Source: an uncultured Ruminococcus sp. (lineage in GTDB: Bacteria; Bacillota; Clostridia; Oscillospirales; Acutalibacteraceae). Taken from it: a stretch of 64,000 nt of DNA. Within the stretch, counting starts at the first letter, position 1. Each line of letters opens with the position of its first letter. A program made the translations under genes and the position numbers. The stretch spans positions 124,001 to 188,000 of the forward strand of contig CADBHB010000005.1 in the NCBI GenBank assembly GCA_902794395.1. The letters run 5' to 3'. This document shows positions 1 to 8,390 of this stretch, piece by piece. Under the pieces are notes generated by a model, which was not told the origin of the DNA, searched no databases, and saw only the letters and a program-made list of their open reading frames with translations.

Positions 1-2880
1 CGCGTGGTTTCTCGCGTTGCAGCGAATATCGATACTTCTGTGGAGCAGATCCCAATAAGCGTTGTGGAGTGTAAGACCCTTAACGGAAGCGCCGGAAGCG
101 GTGCCGTCAACTGTGAGCGGGATCTCCATTTGATACTTACCGCCCCAGAGCAGCATGGGCTGACCGGGATATCCGCCGAAGGCGTTGTCCTTGTTGCTCT
201 TGCCCTCATAGTAAGGATATACGCAGAGCATATTGCCCCAAGCGTTCTGTACGGTACCGTCGTAACCGTCGATATAGAAGGTCTTGCAGTTTTTGTTATC
301 CTTCATGTAGTAGATTTGCAGCTCGTTGTTCGCGTCATGGTAGGTGGTGTTCACCGCGCGAACTGTCCAGATCTCCTCATAAACGCCGTCAGACTCCCAT
401 TCGTTAATCTGATAGGTCACACCGTTGAAGGAATAGCCCTTGACGTAGTGAGTTTCTTTGAACGCTTTGTTGTCAAAGCTTCCCTGAGCCGAAGCATTAT
501 CGGAAAGCGTGGTTTTGATCTTGACCTTTGCGCCTACCGGCACGTTGGTCATCTTTGTATAACCCGCGTCAGTTCCGCCGTAGCTTTCCCTTTGATAAGT
601 TATGTCAAGATCATTTGCATCATTATAATCGGAGATCGATGTATAATGATTATTGTCAGCATCCGTATAATCAAAATATGTAGTATCGATCTCGGTAGTA
701 GCGAGTCTTGCGAAACGGTTGAAGGTGTCGTCACGCAGACAAGCGTCTTTCGCGTAGATATCGACAACCTTGGTCTCGACAACGGGGGCAACGTAGTCGG
801 TGTAATAGAATGCATATTCTGTCCAGTTATCTGATTCGCTGCTTTTATTCGTTCTTATCAAAACGCCGAAATGATTCAAAGATGAATCTTTATCATAGAC
901 TTCGGCGCGATATGCACTACTTCTTTCGCTTTCCTTTGCTTTAAACAATGTTGTAGAACCTGATTTTATCTCAATCGAATCCTTTGAGCCCTGAGCAAAT
1001 GCAGAATCATTCACCTTATGGTGCGAACCAATACGATTTGATGCACTGGTTGATGAAGACAAAACCATGTGAATATTATTGTAACTCAAATAGTCTGTTA
1101 AATCAGCCCAGTAGAAATAGTTTGAAGAATCACTGTATTTTTTTTCAAGAGCGATTGCTGTTGAGTTATTAAAATTATCATTACTAGCAACCACTAAATA
1201 CTTTGACGTAGTTGTGCTCGATTCCGTAACGTTGGTAACAGCCGTATCCGTCGGCGGCCATGTGCCGCCACCGCTGCTGCTTGAATTCTCCTGCGTTACG
1301 GTCGTTTTTTCGGTTGAAGTGCTGAACGAGAACTTGACAGAGGTCGCGTTCGCCTTGATGACATAGGACTGGTTGCCGTCTTTGGGCCATGAGCCGCCGT
1401 CCCAGCCGTCGCTGTCGCCGTTTTTGACCACCTTGAAGTTGATGGTACCCGCCGGAATGTTGGTGGTAAAGGTCTTTTCATAAACACCCGAGCCGGAAGA
1501 AGTTTCCGTCAGCTCGTTATTGGAGGTCGTCCACACCGTTCCAAAGAAGTACGGCGTACCGTCGGAATACTGACCCGCGAGGAAGTATTTGTCGCCGGAG
1601 GTACATTCGATCGAGAAGTGGTTGTTGGTTTCATCAACGGTCAGCTTGTAGGTTCTGCCGGGCTGAATAATCAGCGAACCGCCGCCGTTGGTAGCCGCAA
1701 GATCCACAATATTCTGATCTGTTACGCCCGCAGAGGTGACCTTGTAGTCGCCGCCGATATAGTTGTAGTAAGTACCGCCGATCTGGAACGCCTTCTGCGT
1801 ATTGCCCTTGATACTCAAACCAATGTCGATCGTGTTGTGACCGTTAGTTGCAAGCGTTGCCGCGTCAACGGTGGTGAAGGTGATGGAATACACATTGGTG
1901 CCGCTCTCAGCCGTATTAATAGCTGCTTCCGAGTGATACGCTTTCCACCAGTCGGCATCCGAAGAAGAACCTCTGTCAAGCGTGTTCGCCACACCATTGA
2001 TCGAAGCGATATAGGTGCTGTCGATGTTACCGGTCAGGCTGAAAGTGCTGGCGGACGAAACAAGTGTTTTGCTAAAGGTTGAACCATCCCAGTTACTGGT
2101 GCTGACATTCTTGATATCGACTGAAGCCGTTACAGTGTAAGAATTACCGACAACGGTATCATTGAGCCAATAGTTGTCGCCTGATGGACCGTACCATGCA
2201 CTGGTCTGTGTTTCATGATTCTTGACTTCCAAATGAGTGGCTGCCGCAGTAATAGCCGGTGTAGTGACACTAAAGACACCTGAGCCATTATCTTCTGTTA
2301 ATTCATAATTTGTTTCCGTACTGTTGTTTTTAACAAGAACTTGGAATATCCTGTCATAACAGTTTGTCTTAACTTTGCCATCCTCCCACTCAGTGCTACT
2401 GCACACCAAATAATTGTTTGAAAGAGATGTATCAACAGTTTGAGCTTTTTTAGCATCCCAACCAGAATTATCCTGATTTTTGGTGATAATTACATGGGTA
2501 GGACTTCCTGCAGGAACTGTACAATAGTATTTTCCATTGAAAGCACCTGATGTGATTGCTGTTAGCAGTTGCCACTGGTTACTGCCAGATACACTTCCAC
2601 CATAGAAATATGCATAATACTTGTTACCAGCTTGAGAGCCTAACGCTCCTACATTAACAATCAATGTTTTTCCAGACGCAACAGCTCCCACACTCTCACT
2701 GTTAACTTTTGCCGCGACTGATGAATCAGTATCATCAACCTTTGCCGCAACCGCGCCGCTGTCGGTGACTCTCGCCGCGTCGGACGCGATGATGCCTACC
2801 GTCATGCAGCTAACGAGCATGCACAGCGTCAAGATAACAGCCAAAGCCGACCGTGAATGGCGTTTTATCTTTGTTTTCAT
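1..2880 (-). CDS. Large secreted protein with carbohydrate-binding-like modules, C-terminus beyond left edge
   Basis: The frame is open from an ATG at 2880 to base 1, giving 960 codons with no stop; the C-terminus lies outside the window. GGAGG sits just upstream of the ATG (about 2888-2892). Residues 1-34 are a signal peptide: KTKIKRH, then a long hydrophobic stretch, then an Ala-rich cut region. The rest is Ser/Thr/Asn/Tyr/Trp-rich with repeated beta-sandwich-like segments. One segment around residues 480-560 (VYEKTFTTNIPAGTINFKVV followed by a Gly/Trp-rich turn) resembles X25/CBM-type starch-binding modules. Another near residues 870-930 (NAWGNMLCVYPYYEG ... GGYPGQP) resembles a CBM26-like fold. 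No catalytic domain is visible in the part present. A dockerin or anchor could lie beyond the edge. Role in polysaccharide binding at the cell surface is inference; secretion is well supported. Confidence 0.8.
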   Translation of the reverse strand, partial: MKTKIKRHSRSALAVILTLCMLVSCMTVGIIASDAARVTDSGAVAAKVDDTDSSVAAKVNSESVGAVASGKTLIVNVGALGSQAGNKYYAYFYGGSVSGSNQWQLLTAITSGAFNGKYYCTVPAGSPTHVIITKNQDNSGWDAKKAQTVDTSLSNNYLVCSSTEWEDGKVKTNCYDRIFQVLVKNNSTETNYELTEDNGSGVFSVTTPAITAAATHLEVKNHETQTSAWYGPSGDNYWLNDTVVGNSYTVTASVDIKNVSTSNWDGSTFSKTLVSSASTFSLTGNIDSTYIASINGVANTLDRGSSSDADWWKAYHSEAAINTAESGTNVYSITFTTVDAATLATNGHNTIDIGLSIKGNTQKAFQIGGTYYNYIGGDYKVTSAGVTDQNIVDLAATNGGGSLIIQPGRTYKLTVDETNNHFSIECTSGDKYFLAGQYSDGTPYFFGTVWTTSNNELTETSSGSGVYEKTFTTNIPAGTINFKVVKNGDSDGWDGGSWPKDGNQSYVIKANATSVKFSFSTSTEKTTVTQENSSSSGGGTWPPTDTAVTNVTESSTTTSKYLVVASNDNFNNSTAIALEKKYSDSSNYFYWADLTDYLSYNNIHMVLSSSTSASNRIGSHHKVNDSAFAQGSKDSIEIKSGSTTLFKAKESERSSAYRAEVYDKDSSLNHFGVLIRTNKSSESDNWTEYAFYYTDYVAPVVETKVVDIYAKDACLRDDTFNRFARLATTEIDTTYFDYTDADNNHYTSISDYNDANDLDITYQRESYGGTDAGYTKMTNVPVGAKVKIKTTLSDNASAQGSFDNKAFKETHYVKGYSFNGVTYQINEWESDGVYEEIWTVRAVNTTYHDANNELQIYYMKDNKNCKTFYIDGYDGTVQNAWGNMLCVYPYYEGKSNKDNAFGGYPGQPMLLWGGKYQMEIPLTVDGTASGASVKGLTLHNAYWDLLHRSIDIRCNARNHA

Positions 2881-3290
2881 ATATTTTCCTCCTTTTCTTT
2901 TATATATATGAATTTTATATATACCTATTTATATAAACAAACGCAAAAGCGCTTATGCAAAATCAGCTTAAGCTCTCTGTTCATTTTTCACCCTCCCGTA
3001 CTATTTTTTTGAACCGTATAGTTTCGCACACTAAACTACTATTCATAATGATTATAACATGTTTATGCAGCAAATGCAATAATTTTAAGTAATTTTTTTA
3101 CCTAAATTAAAGGAAGTTAACACAGTTTTGCACTTGTTATTTCAATATTGGAATAATATTTTTTCAGGTCGTGTACAGCTCTCAATAACTTTTATCTATT
3201 TAGTTGCATAGTAATAGGCAATTTTCCGTGTTTTTTCGCTGTAAGTGAGAGGTGCTCTCAATTATTGCTTTAACAAGGAGTTGTACTGTT
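2881..3290. other. AT-rich divergent spacer
   Basis: About 410 bases between the divergent secreted-protein gene and the replisome-organizer gene. It is strongly AT-rich, with many TATA-like hexamers (for example TATATA runs near 2898-2935) and no open frame with a credible ribosome binding site. It must hold two promoters, but no single -35/-10 pair stands out. AAGGAG at 3275-3280 is the ribosome binding site of the rightward gene. Confidence 0.5.
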
Positions 3291-4418
3291 TTGGGAAATC
3301 ACAGAATGTTTTCGCTTTCCGTTGTCGACACCGACCTGTTCAACGACATGCCTATGTCGGCACGGCTGCTGTATTATGAATTGGGTATGCGCGCCGACGA
3401 CGACGGGTTTATCGCTTCCTCGAAAAGAATAGTCAGAATGACCGGATGTACCGAGGACGATATGAAGCTGCTGATCGCAAAGGGCTTTATCATCTGCTTT
3501 GACAGCGGGATAATAGCTGTCGCTCATTGGCATATACATAACAAAATAAGAAAGGACCGCAAAAAAGACACCATTTTTCTTGAGGAAAAGCGCCGTCTGG
3601 CATTGACCGAAAACGGTGTGTATACAAAGCAGCCGCAAGCTGTCAACCAAATGTCAACCAACCTGCAACCAACTGACAACCAAATGTCAACCAATTGGCA
3701 ACCAACTGACAACCAAATGACAACCAACCGGCAACCAACTGTCAACCAAGTGTCAACCAACCTGCAACCAACTGTCAACCAAATGTCAACCAATTGGCAA
3801 CCAACTGACAACCAAATGTCAACCAATTGGCAACCAACTGACAACCAAGTGTCAACCAATTGGCAACCAAGTGGCAACCAAATGTCCGCACAAGATAAGA
3901 TAAGTAAAGATAAGTCAAGTCAAGACAAGCTAAGTCAAGACAAGCTAAGCCAAGAGAAGCTAAGTCAAGAGAAGCTAAGTCAAGACAAGCTAAGTCAAGA
4001 GAAGCTAAGTCAAGAGAACTCTCTTTTGTCAGCTGACGCTGACGCGCGCCCGCATTTTGACTTTCAGTCTGTTGTGGATTCTTTTAATTCTATCTGCAAA
4101 AGCCTGCCGAAAGTGCAAATACTTACGGACCAACGGCGCTTGGCAATAAAAAAAGCACAGGAGCGATTAGGCAACCTGTGCTTTGACGAGTTCTTCGCCA
4201 AGGTGGAGCGGTCCGACTTCTTGACCGGCAGAACGGGCAAATGGAACGGCTGCGGCTTTGACTGGATAATGCAGCCGTATAACATGACAAAAATCCTCGA
4301 GGGCAATTATGACAATAGACAAACAGCGACAAAGCAAGCCGACCCGCCGCGCGTTCGTTCTTCATATGACCTCGAGGAGCTTGAAAAGATAGACACCCTG
4401 GATTTTATGGATGATTAG
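3291..4418 (+). CDS. Phage-type replisome organizer with repetitive linker
   Basis: The N-terminus (GNHRMFSLSVVDTDLFNDMP, then LLYYELGMRADDDGFI) is the winged-helix start typical of phage/ICE replisome organizers. The C-terminal part (residues about 265-350, FDEFFAKVERSDFLTGR ... WNGCGFDWIM) is the matching DnaD-like tail found in phage replication proteins. The start is taken as TTG 3291 because AAGGAG lies 10 bases upstream and the family begins M-G-N-x-R-M-F; an upstream GTG (3252) has no such support. Between the two domains lie seven copies of an 11-residue NQMSTNWQPTD-like repeat and then seven or more SQ(D/E)KL pentapeptides. No other phage genes are adjacent, so it is either a prophage remnant or an orphan accessory gene. 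Its role would be origin binding and helicase loading for a mobile element. Confidence 0.75.
   Translation: MGNHRMFSLSVVDTDLFNDMPMSARLLYYELGMRADDDGFIASSKRIVRMTGCTEDDMKLLIAKGFIICFDSGIIAVAHWHIHNKIRKDRKKDTIFLEEKRRLALTENGVYTKQPQAVNQMSTNLQPTDNQMSTNWQPTDNQMTTNRQPTVNQVSTNLQPTVNQMSTNWQPTDNQMSTNWQPTDNQVSTNWQPSGNQMSAQDKISKDKSSQDKLSQDKLSQEKLSQEKLSQDKLSQEKLSQENSLLSADADARPHFDFQSVVDSFNSICKSLPKVQILTDQRRLAIKKAQERLGNLCFDEFFAKVERSDFLTGRTGKWNGCGFDWIMQPYNMTKILEGNYDNRQTATKQADPPRVRSSYDLEELEKIDTLDFMDD
3645..3887 (+). repeat. 33-bp in-frame tandem repeat (7 copies)
   Basis: Seven near-identical 33-base units encode the 11-residue motif NQ(M/V)(S/T)TN(W/L/R)QPT(D/V). Differences between units are mainly at third positions and at the W/L/R codon. 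The unit length keeps frame, so copy number could vary without breaking the gene. Confidence 0.9.
3895..4019 (+). repeat. 15-bp in-frame tandem repeat
   Basis: Consecutive 15-base units (core AAGTCAAGAGAAGCT) encode the charged pentapeptide SQ(D/E)KL, at least seven times. The tract follows directly on the 33-bp repeats and also preserves frame. It predicts a flexible, highly charged linker. Confidence 0.85.
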
Positions 4419-4457
4419 ATTTTTGGGTTTTGGTTTTCTTTAGTATTTTTGAAACTA

Positions 4458-5411
4458 TTAAATAATAGAAAGAAGCTTTGTTTTTTCTTCTCGAAACTCT
4501 TCATCTGACAAAAGCCCCGCTTCTTTCATAATTTTTAGCTTTTCAACTTTTTCTTTAAATTCATCAATTGATAGTTTCTCGGGAGCCGGAAGCGCAACCT
4601 TTGTTTCAGGCGAATTGAGCATTTTATTGTCAACAGCTTTATTTATTGCGGTGTGTTTTTCGACCTCGCTCACTATTTCGTATTTTTTCTCCGGCAAATA
4701 GGTTTGCAAAAAGTTATAAATCTCCTGTGGTAATTCGATGTCAATATACAGCTTGCGATCATCGGAATAAAAGTTGAGCAGCACATTTCGCTCATCAATT
4801 CTTTTGGTTTCACTTGTCAAATCAAAATGAGTTTCGGCAGGTTTTTGCTGAGCGGGTTTATAACTCATAAGTGTAGCGGTCGCCATGCCCATAGGTCCGA
4901 ACATGATCCCGTTGAATAGTGCCGCCTTTTTTGAGAAGGTTGCTCCCGTAAGACTACCTCCGAAGCTTGAATAACTTCCGTTTACTTCCGATACGTAGTG
5001 AACATTACCCGCTTTTTCATAGTAATGGATTTTGTCATAGGGTATGATGCCAACCTCCTCTTCTTTGGCGTCACCGTCGATCTTTAGAAAATTAAGGCTC
5101 TTATCATCGTTGATGTAAACGACTACGGCTTTGTTTTCTTCGTCATTGTTATATAAATCAAATCTCGGTTTATTATTCACATCAAGGAGTTTTAAACAAT
5201 TAGTGTAAAATTCCTTTGATTCTTCTCTTTGGCGTTGCAGTTCGTTTTGGTATTCCATTTGCTCTATTTGTTGTTGCCTTATTTTCTTTATAATCGTTGA
5301 CTGCTTTAGTGATAATTCAATGAACCGATTAATGATTATTTTGCTTTTACCGTAGTTAAGGAAACATTTGCGCGAACGATGAACGTGCGCCGCTACCACG
5401 GGCGCACACAT
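4458..5411 (-). CDS. SHOCT-domain protein of unknown function
   Basis: The C-terminal 35 residues (LSIDEFKEKVEKLKIMKEAG, then LLSDEEFREEKTKLLSII) are a clear SHOCT domain, a short module often found on membrane-associated or regulatory proteins. Residues 30-75 are Gln/Lys/Glu-rich and probably coiled coil. The middle (about 75-250) has no recognised family; it contains a small Gly/Met/Ala-rich hydrophobic patch (FNGIMFGPMGMATATLMSYK). The gene is AT-rich compared with its neighbours, suggesting acquisition. The start is uncertain: the frame opens at an ATG (5411) inside repeat family A, so about the first 20 codons are repeat-derived. The next in-frame ATG at 5258 lacks a ribosome binding site. 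The true N-terminus may have been replaced by the repeat. Confidence 0.6.
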   Translation of the reverse strand: MCAPVVAAHVHRSRKCFLNYGKSKIIINRFIELSLKQSTIIKKIRQQQIEQMEYQNELQRQREESKEFYTNCLKLLDVNNKPRFDLYNNDEENKAVVVYINDDKSLNFLKIDGDAKEEEVGIIPYDKIHYYEKAGNVHYVSEVNGSYSSFGGSLTGATFSKKAALFNGIMFGPMGMATATLMSYKPAQQKPAETHFDLTSETKRIDERNVLLNFYSDDRKLYIDIELPQEIYNFLQTYLPEKKYEIVSEVEKHTAINKAVDNKMLNSPETKVALPAPEKLSIDEFKEKVEKLKIMKEAGLLSDEEFREEKTKLLSII

Positions 5412-5712
5412 GGGTGCGCCCCTACGTAGTTAAGGAAAACGTGCGGTATTTTTTTGCATACTCTATAAAAACACGTAGGGGCAGACCCGTGTGTCTGCCC
5501 ATAGACGTTTTCCTCTCAAGGCAACGTTTGCACGTACGATGAACGTGTGGCGCTACCCACGGGCGCACACATGGGTGCGCCCCTACGATATTACCAAAAC
5601 GTTGTTGTGTGTCGGCGCGGGTGGGTGGTTTCCTCTCAAGGCGACGTTTGCGCGAACGGTTAACTTGCGCCGCTACCCACGGGCGCACACATGGGTGCGC
5701 CCCTACGTAGTT
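5355..5712. repeat. Repeat family A, cluster 1
   Basis: Three copies of a hairpin core, GGGCGCACACATGGGTGCGC, each followed by CCCTACG, alternate with one inverted variant, GGGGCAGACCCGTGTGTCTG. They are separated by conserved spacers (GAACGATGAACGTG, TAGTTAAGGAAAACGTGCGG, TTTTTGCATACTCTATAAAA, TTTCCTCTCAAGG). The same order recurs at 18476-18855 and, inverted, at 20904-21025. No transposase is present in the window. Confidence 0.85.
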
Positions 5713-5732
5713 AATTGTTAATTCTTTTAAGC

Positions 5733-5768
5733 AAAAAAGGAAGGCGGCTTCCTGTGGAAGCGCCTTCC
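5733..5768 (-). terminator. Intrinsic terminator of the ABC exporter operon
   Basis: GGAAGGCG (5739-5746) pairs with CGCCTTCC (5761-5768). On the minus strand the stem is followed by TTTTTT (complement of 5733-5738). It lies just past the stop of the ABC permease gene. Confidence 0.8.
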
Positions 5769-5790
5769 GTGTTTTGTCTTGGAAAACTTA

Positions 5791-6570
5791 TTATTTTACA
5801 TCGCGGCGGCTGAACATGTATACTGTCAGGACGGTGAACGCCACTATACAGACAAGCGATACGCAAATAGAATTTACTACAAATTCATTGTTGATAACGT
5901 TTACCGAGGAGAACAGCGAGTCGGGCATATAATCGCTCAGCGAGAAGTCCTTGGTGTTGAAAAGGTTGTTTATGCCCATGCTGATGCCCATATACGCCAA
6001 AGACATAGCGCCCGAGCCGAACAGCACGCTTACAACGGTGGCAAGGGTCTGGTTTCCGATGCCGTTGGTGATAAACAGCAGGATGCAGGTGATTGCCATG
6101 CTGAGCAGCCACTTGAGCAGCAGGGTGAGCAGAGCCTCGCCGATGTGACCGTCGTTGCTGAGGGTCTCATAACCTAATGCGCTGCCCACAACGGATCCCG
6201 CGAGCTGTGTGAGGGCGCATGCCAGAATCCAAATGGCATTGTGAAAGCCGAGCACGACGATCTTGTGCAAGATGTAGCTTTTGCGCGAGATCTGACCCAC
6301 GAGGTTTTTGATGTAGCCGTTAGCCATGTCACCGTAGGAAAAGCTTGACGCGGTGATGAACATGACCATCGACAGCATATAAAAGACAAAGGGGTTTGAG
6401 ATTATTTTGGAAAAATACTCTACCTGTTGCTCGTCAGGTGAAAATATCTTGGTCAACACGATGACGGCAACGGTAAAGAGGAAGTTTATCGCCGCGACTA
6501 CAGCCAGAGGAACCAAAACATTTCCGGTACGGAACAGTCGTCTTAAATCCATTTTTATCAATTTAACCAT
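5791..6570 (-). CDS. ABC-2 type exporter permease
   Basis: A 259-residue integral membrane protein with about six transmembrane segments. It starts with a short cytoplasmic helix (MVKLIKMDLRRLFRTG) typical of BcrB/ABC-2 permeases. ATG 6570 is chosen because GGAGG (6579-6583) lies eight bases upstream; a longer frame upstream has no ribosome site. It overlaps the stop of the upstream ATPase gene by eight bases, so the two are translationally coupled and form one exporter. Substrate is unknown. The pairing with a BcrA-like ATPase suggests export of, or immunity to, an amphipathic peptide or antibiotic, but these modules are widespread and the specificity is inference. Confidence 0.85.
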   Translation of the reverse strand: MVKLIKMDLRRLFRTGNVLVPLAVVAAINFLFTVAVIVLTKIFSPDEQQVEYFSKIISNPFVFYMLSMVMFITASSFSYGDMANGYIKNLVGQISRKSYILHKIVVLGFHNAIWILACALTQLAGSVVGSALGYETLSNDGHIGEALLTLLLKWLLSMAITCILLFITNGIGNQTLATVVSVLFGSGAMSLAYMGISMGINNLFNTKDFSLSDYMPDSLFSSVNVINNEFVVNSICVSLVCIVAFTVLTVYMFSRRDVK

Positions 6571-7456
6571 TATGATTACCTCCTGTAACGCTGAGATAGT
6601 AGTCCTCGAGCGAGATATTCTTGATGTAGGATTCAATAACGCCTACGCCGTTTTCTACCAGCGCTCTGTTGAGGCGGACGGTGTCGTGGATAGCGTTCTC
6701 AACGCGGATGCGGTTGCTTTTGTCGATGAAAGCGTCGCCGTAGCCTATTCCCTTTATCACGGAAAGCGCGCGGCCGTCGTCCTCGGTACGGATGCATACA
6801 TACTGTCCGCAGCGGTCGTTGAGCTCCTCGGTGGTGAACTCGTCGAGCAGCTCGCCCTCGTGGATGATGCCGTAGGAGTCGGCTATCTTGCCCAGCTCGT
6901 CAAGGATGTGGCTGGAGATCATAATGGTAATGCCCTTTTCCTCCTTGAGGCGCTCGAGCGTCTGTCTTACCTCAACAATGCCCTGAGGGTCAAGACCGTT
7001 GATGGGCTCGTCGAGGACTATCATCCTGGGGTCGCCAACCAGCGCGAGCGCTATGCCCAGACGCTGGCGCATGCCCAGCGAAAACGAGCCCGCGTTCTTT
7101 TTGCCGGTGTTTTCAAGTCCGACGGTATCGAGCAGCTCGTTGATGTATTTCTTGCTGTCGCAGCCCATAGCTATGCACTTGAGCTTAATGTTTTCGTAAG
7201 CCGAAAACTTGGGGTAGATGCCGGGGCTTTCGATGAGCACGCCGGCGCCGTATTTATTGTTTCCGTGCAGCTGATAGCTGCCGCTGGTGGGCTTGGAAAG
7301 CCCTGTTATCATGCGCATAACGGTGGTTTTGCCCGCGCCGTTGCGCCCGATAAGACCGTATATCTCACCCTCGCGGATATGGATGCTGATGTTCTTTGCC
7401 GCATCCTTTTTTCCGTAGGTTTTGGTGAGCTTGTCGGTGGTTAAGATAAGACCCAT
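6563..7456 (-). CDS. ABC transporter ATP-binding protein (BcrA-like)
   Basis: A 297-residue ATPase with Walker A GRNGAGKTT (about residues 37-45), signature FSLGMRQR, Walker B MIVLDEP followed by INGLDPQG, and an H-loop (SSHIL). The C-terminal 80 residues form the extra domain seen in BcrA/LanF-type exporters. AGGAGG precedes the ATG. It is the first gene of a two-gene unit with the permease. It powers export by the downstream ABC-2 permease at the inner face of the membrane. Confidence 0.9.
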   Translation of the reverse strand: MGLILTTDKLTKTYGKKDAAKNISIHIREGEIYGLIGRNGAGKTTVMRMITGLSKPTSGSYQLHGNNKYGAGVLIESPGIYPKFSAYENIKLKCIAMGCDSKKYINELLDTVGLENTGKKNAGSFSLGMRQRLGIALALVGDPRMIVLDEPINGLDPQGIVEVRQTLERLKEEKGITIMISSHILDELGKIADSYGIIHEGELLDEFTTEELNDRCGQYVCIRTEDDGRALSVIKGIGYGDAFIDKSNRIRVENAIHDTVRLNRALVENGVGVIESYIKNISLEDYYLSVTGGNHNG

Positions 7457-7509
7457 TAGATATTCCTCCTCTTGATTTAAGCTGACGCGCCCGATAAACT
7501 CCGGCGCTT

Positions 7510-7556
7510 TGTCATTGACCTAAGTATATCACAAAGAGTATGACAAAACAATGACA
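7510..7556 (-). promoter_or_regulatory. Inverted repeat upstream of the ABC exporter
   Basis: TGTCATTG (7510-7517) and CAATGACA (7549-7556) are perfect 8-base inverted arms, 31 bases apart, in the spacer before the ABC ATPase. The minus strand between them contains TTGTCA and TATACT hexamers at non-ideal spacing. The arrangement would suit a dimeric regulator of the GntR/YtrA kind, commonly linked to such exporters; no regulator gene is nearby. Confidence 0.4.
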
Positions 7557-7693
7557 GAATCCGAAAAACTTTTCGCGCCTGTCCGTTTTTTGTATCGACG
7601 GGCGCTCAAAAGGCAGCTGCCGTGTCTGGGAAGCCGCCGGTGAGTTTTAGCAACGCCGATCGGCACGCGGTATCGCTTATAGAAGTATTGTCT

Positions 7694-8179
7694 TTATTTT
7701 TTGATGAAAACGTATTTGGGTTCGCCCTCGTCGGCGGTAAGCTCGTTGCCGTTAAGGGTGAAGGTGGTGGTGAGCTCGGAATCATCGAGGTCGCTGTCGT
7801 CCTCTTCCCTTTCGCGGGTAATGGTGATCTTGTTGCCGTCCTGCTTCCAGGTGCCTTTGCTCTTAAGGGAGAATACAGCGATATTCATATCAGCGGTTTT
7901 GTCGTCCTTGAGCTCGATGGTGACGATCTCCTCGGGGCTGCTGACATTGATCTGCTTGAGCCATTCTTCCTTTGTCATGCTGCTCTCGGTATCTTCGGAG
8001 AGCATTGCATCGATGGTCTCATCGGGAGTCTTGCCGTCGATAGTCTTAACTACGTACTTGCCCGCGGGGCTGTTGGAAGCCTTGGAGCCGGATTTGGATT
8101 TGCCGCAGCCTGCCAGGCAGGACGCCGCCAGCACCGCGCAGAGCAGTAACGACATAATGCCGATGATAGTTCTTTTCAT
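7694..8179 (-). CDS. Lipoprotein of unknown function
   Basis: A 161-residue protein with a lipoprotein signal: MKRTIIG, a hydrophobic core, and lipobox LAGC at residues about 19-22. The mature part is a small beta-rich domain: GKYVVKTIDGKTPDE, a central helix (TKEEWLKQI), then paired strands with K-G-T-W-K-Q-D-G-N and T-F-T-L-N-G-N-E-L. This is the lipocalin-like layout of many clostridial extracellular lipoproteins. ATG 8179 is chosen because GAGGTG lies at the right distance and it starts the signal peptide. Function is not recognised. It is monocistronic, between rarA and the ABC exporter. Confidence 0.8.
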   Translation of the reverse strand: MKRTIIGIMSLLLCAVLAASCLAGCGKSKSGSKASNSPAGKYVVKTIDGKTPDETIDAMLSEDTESSMTKEEWLKQINVSSPEEIVTIELKDDKTADMNIAVFSLKSKGTWKQDGNKITITREREEDDSDLDDSELTTTFTLNGNELTADEGEPKYVFIKK

Positions 8180-8390
8180 AGTATTCACCTCACTTTTCAT
8201 ATTTTGACGGAGCGTGCCGCCGTTGAGCGTTTTAATATAAAACGCAGTGTTATTATACCACATCACATCGGGCAAAGCGAGAAGGAAATCACAAAAATAC
8301 ATAACAAAAAGCAGCGGTAATTTTTGTGAAAAATGTCAGGTTCACGACAAAACAAAGTCAAAAAACCTCTCGCTTCGGCAAACAGCGGAC

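Noticed and set aside
3252..3290. GTG 3252 as start of the replisome organizer
   Set aside because: It would add 13 residues not seen in the family and lacks a ribosome site; TTG 3291 has AAGGAG at proper spacing and gives the family's usual start.
5422..5721. Short frames on both strands inside repeat family A
   Set aside because: They are products of the repeated hairpin DNA, with no start signals and no similarity apart from the repeats themselves.
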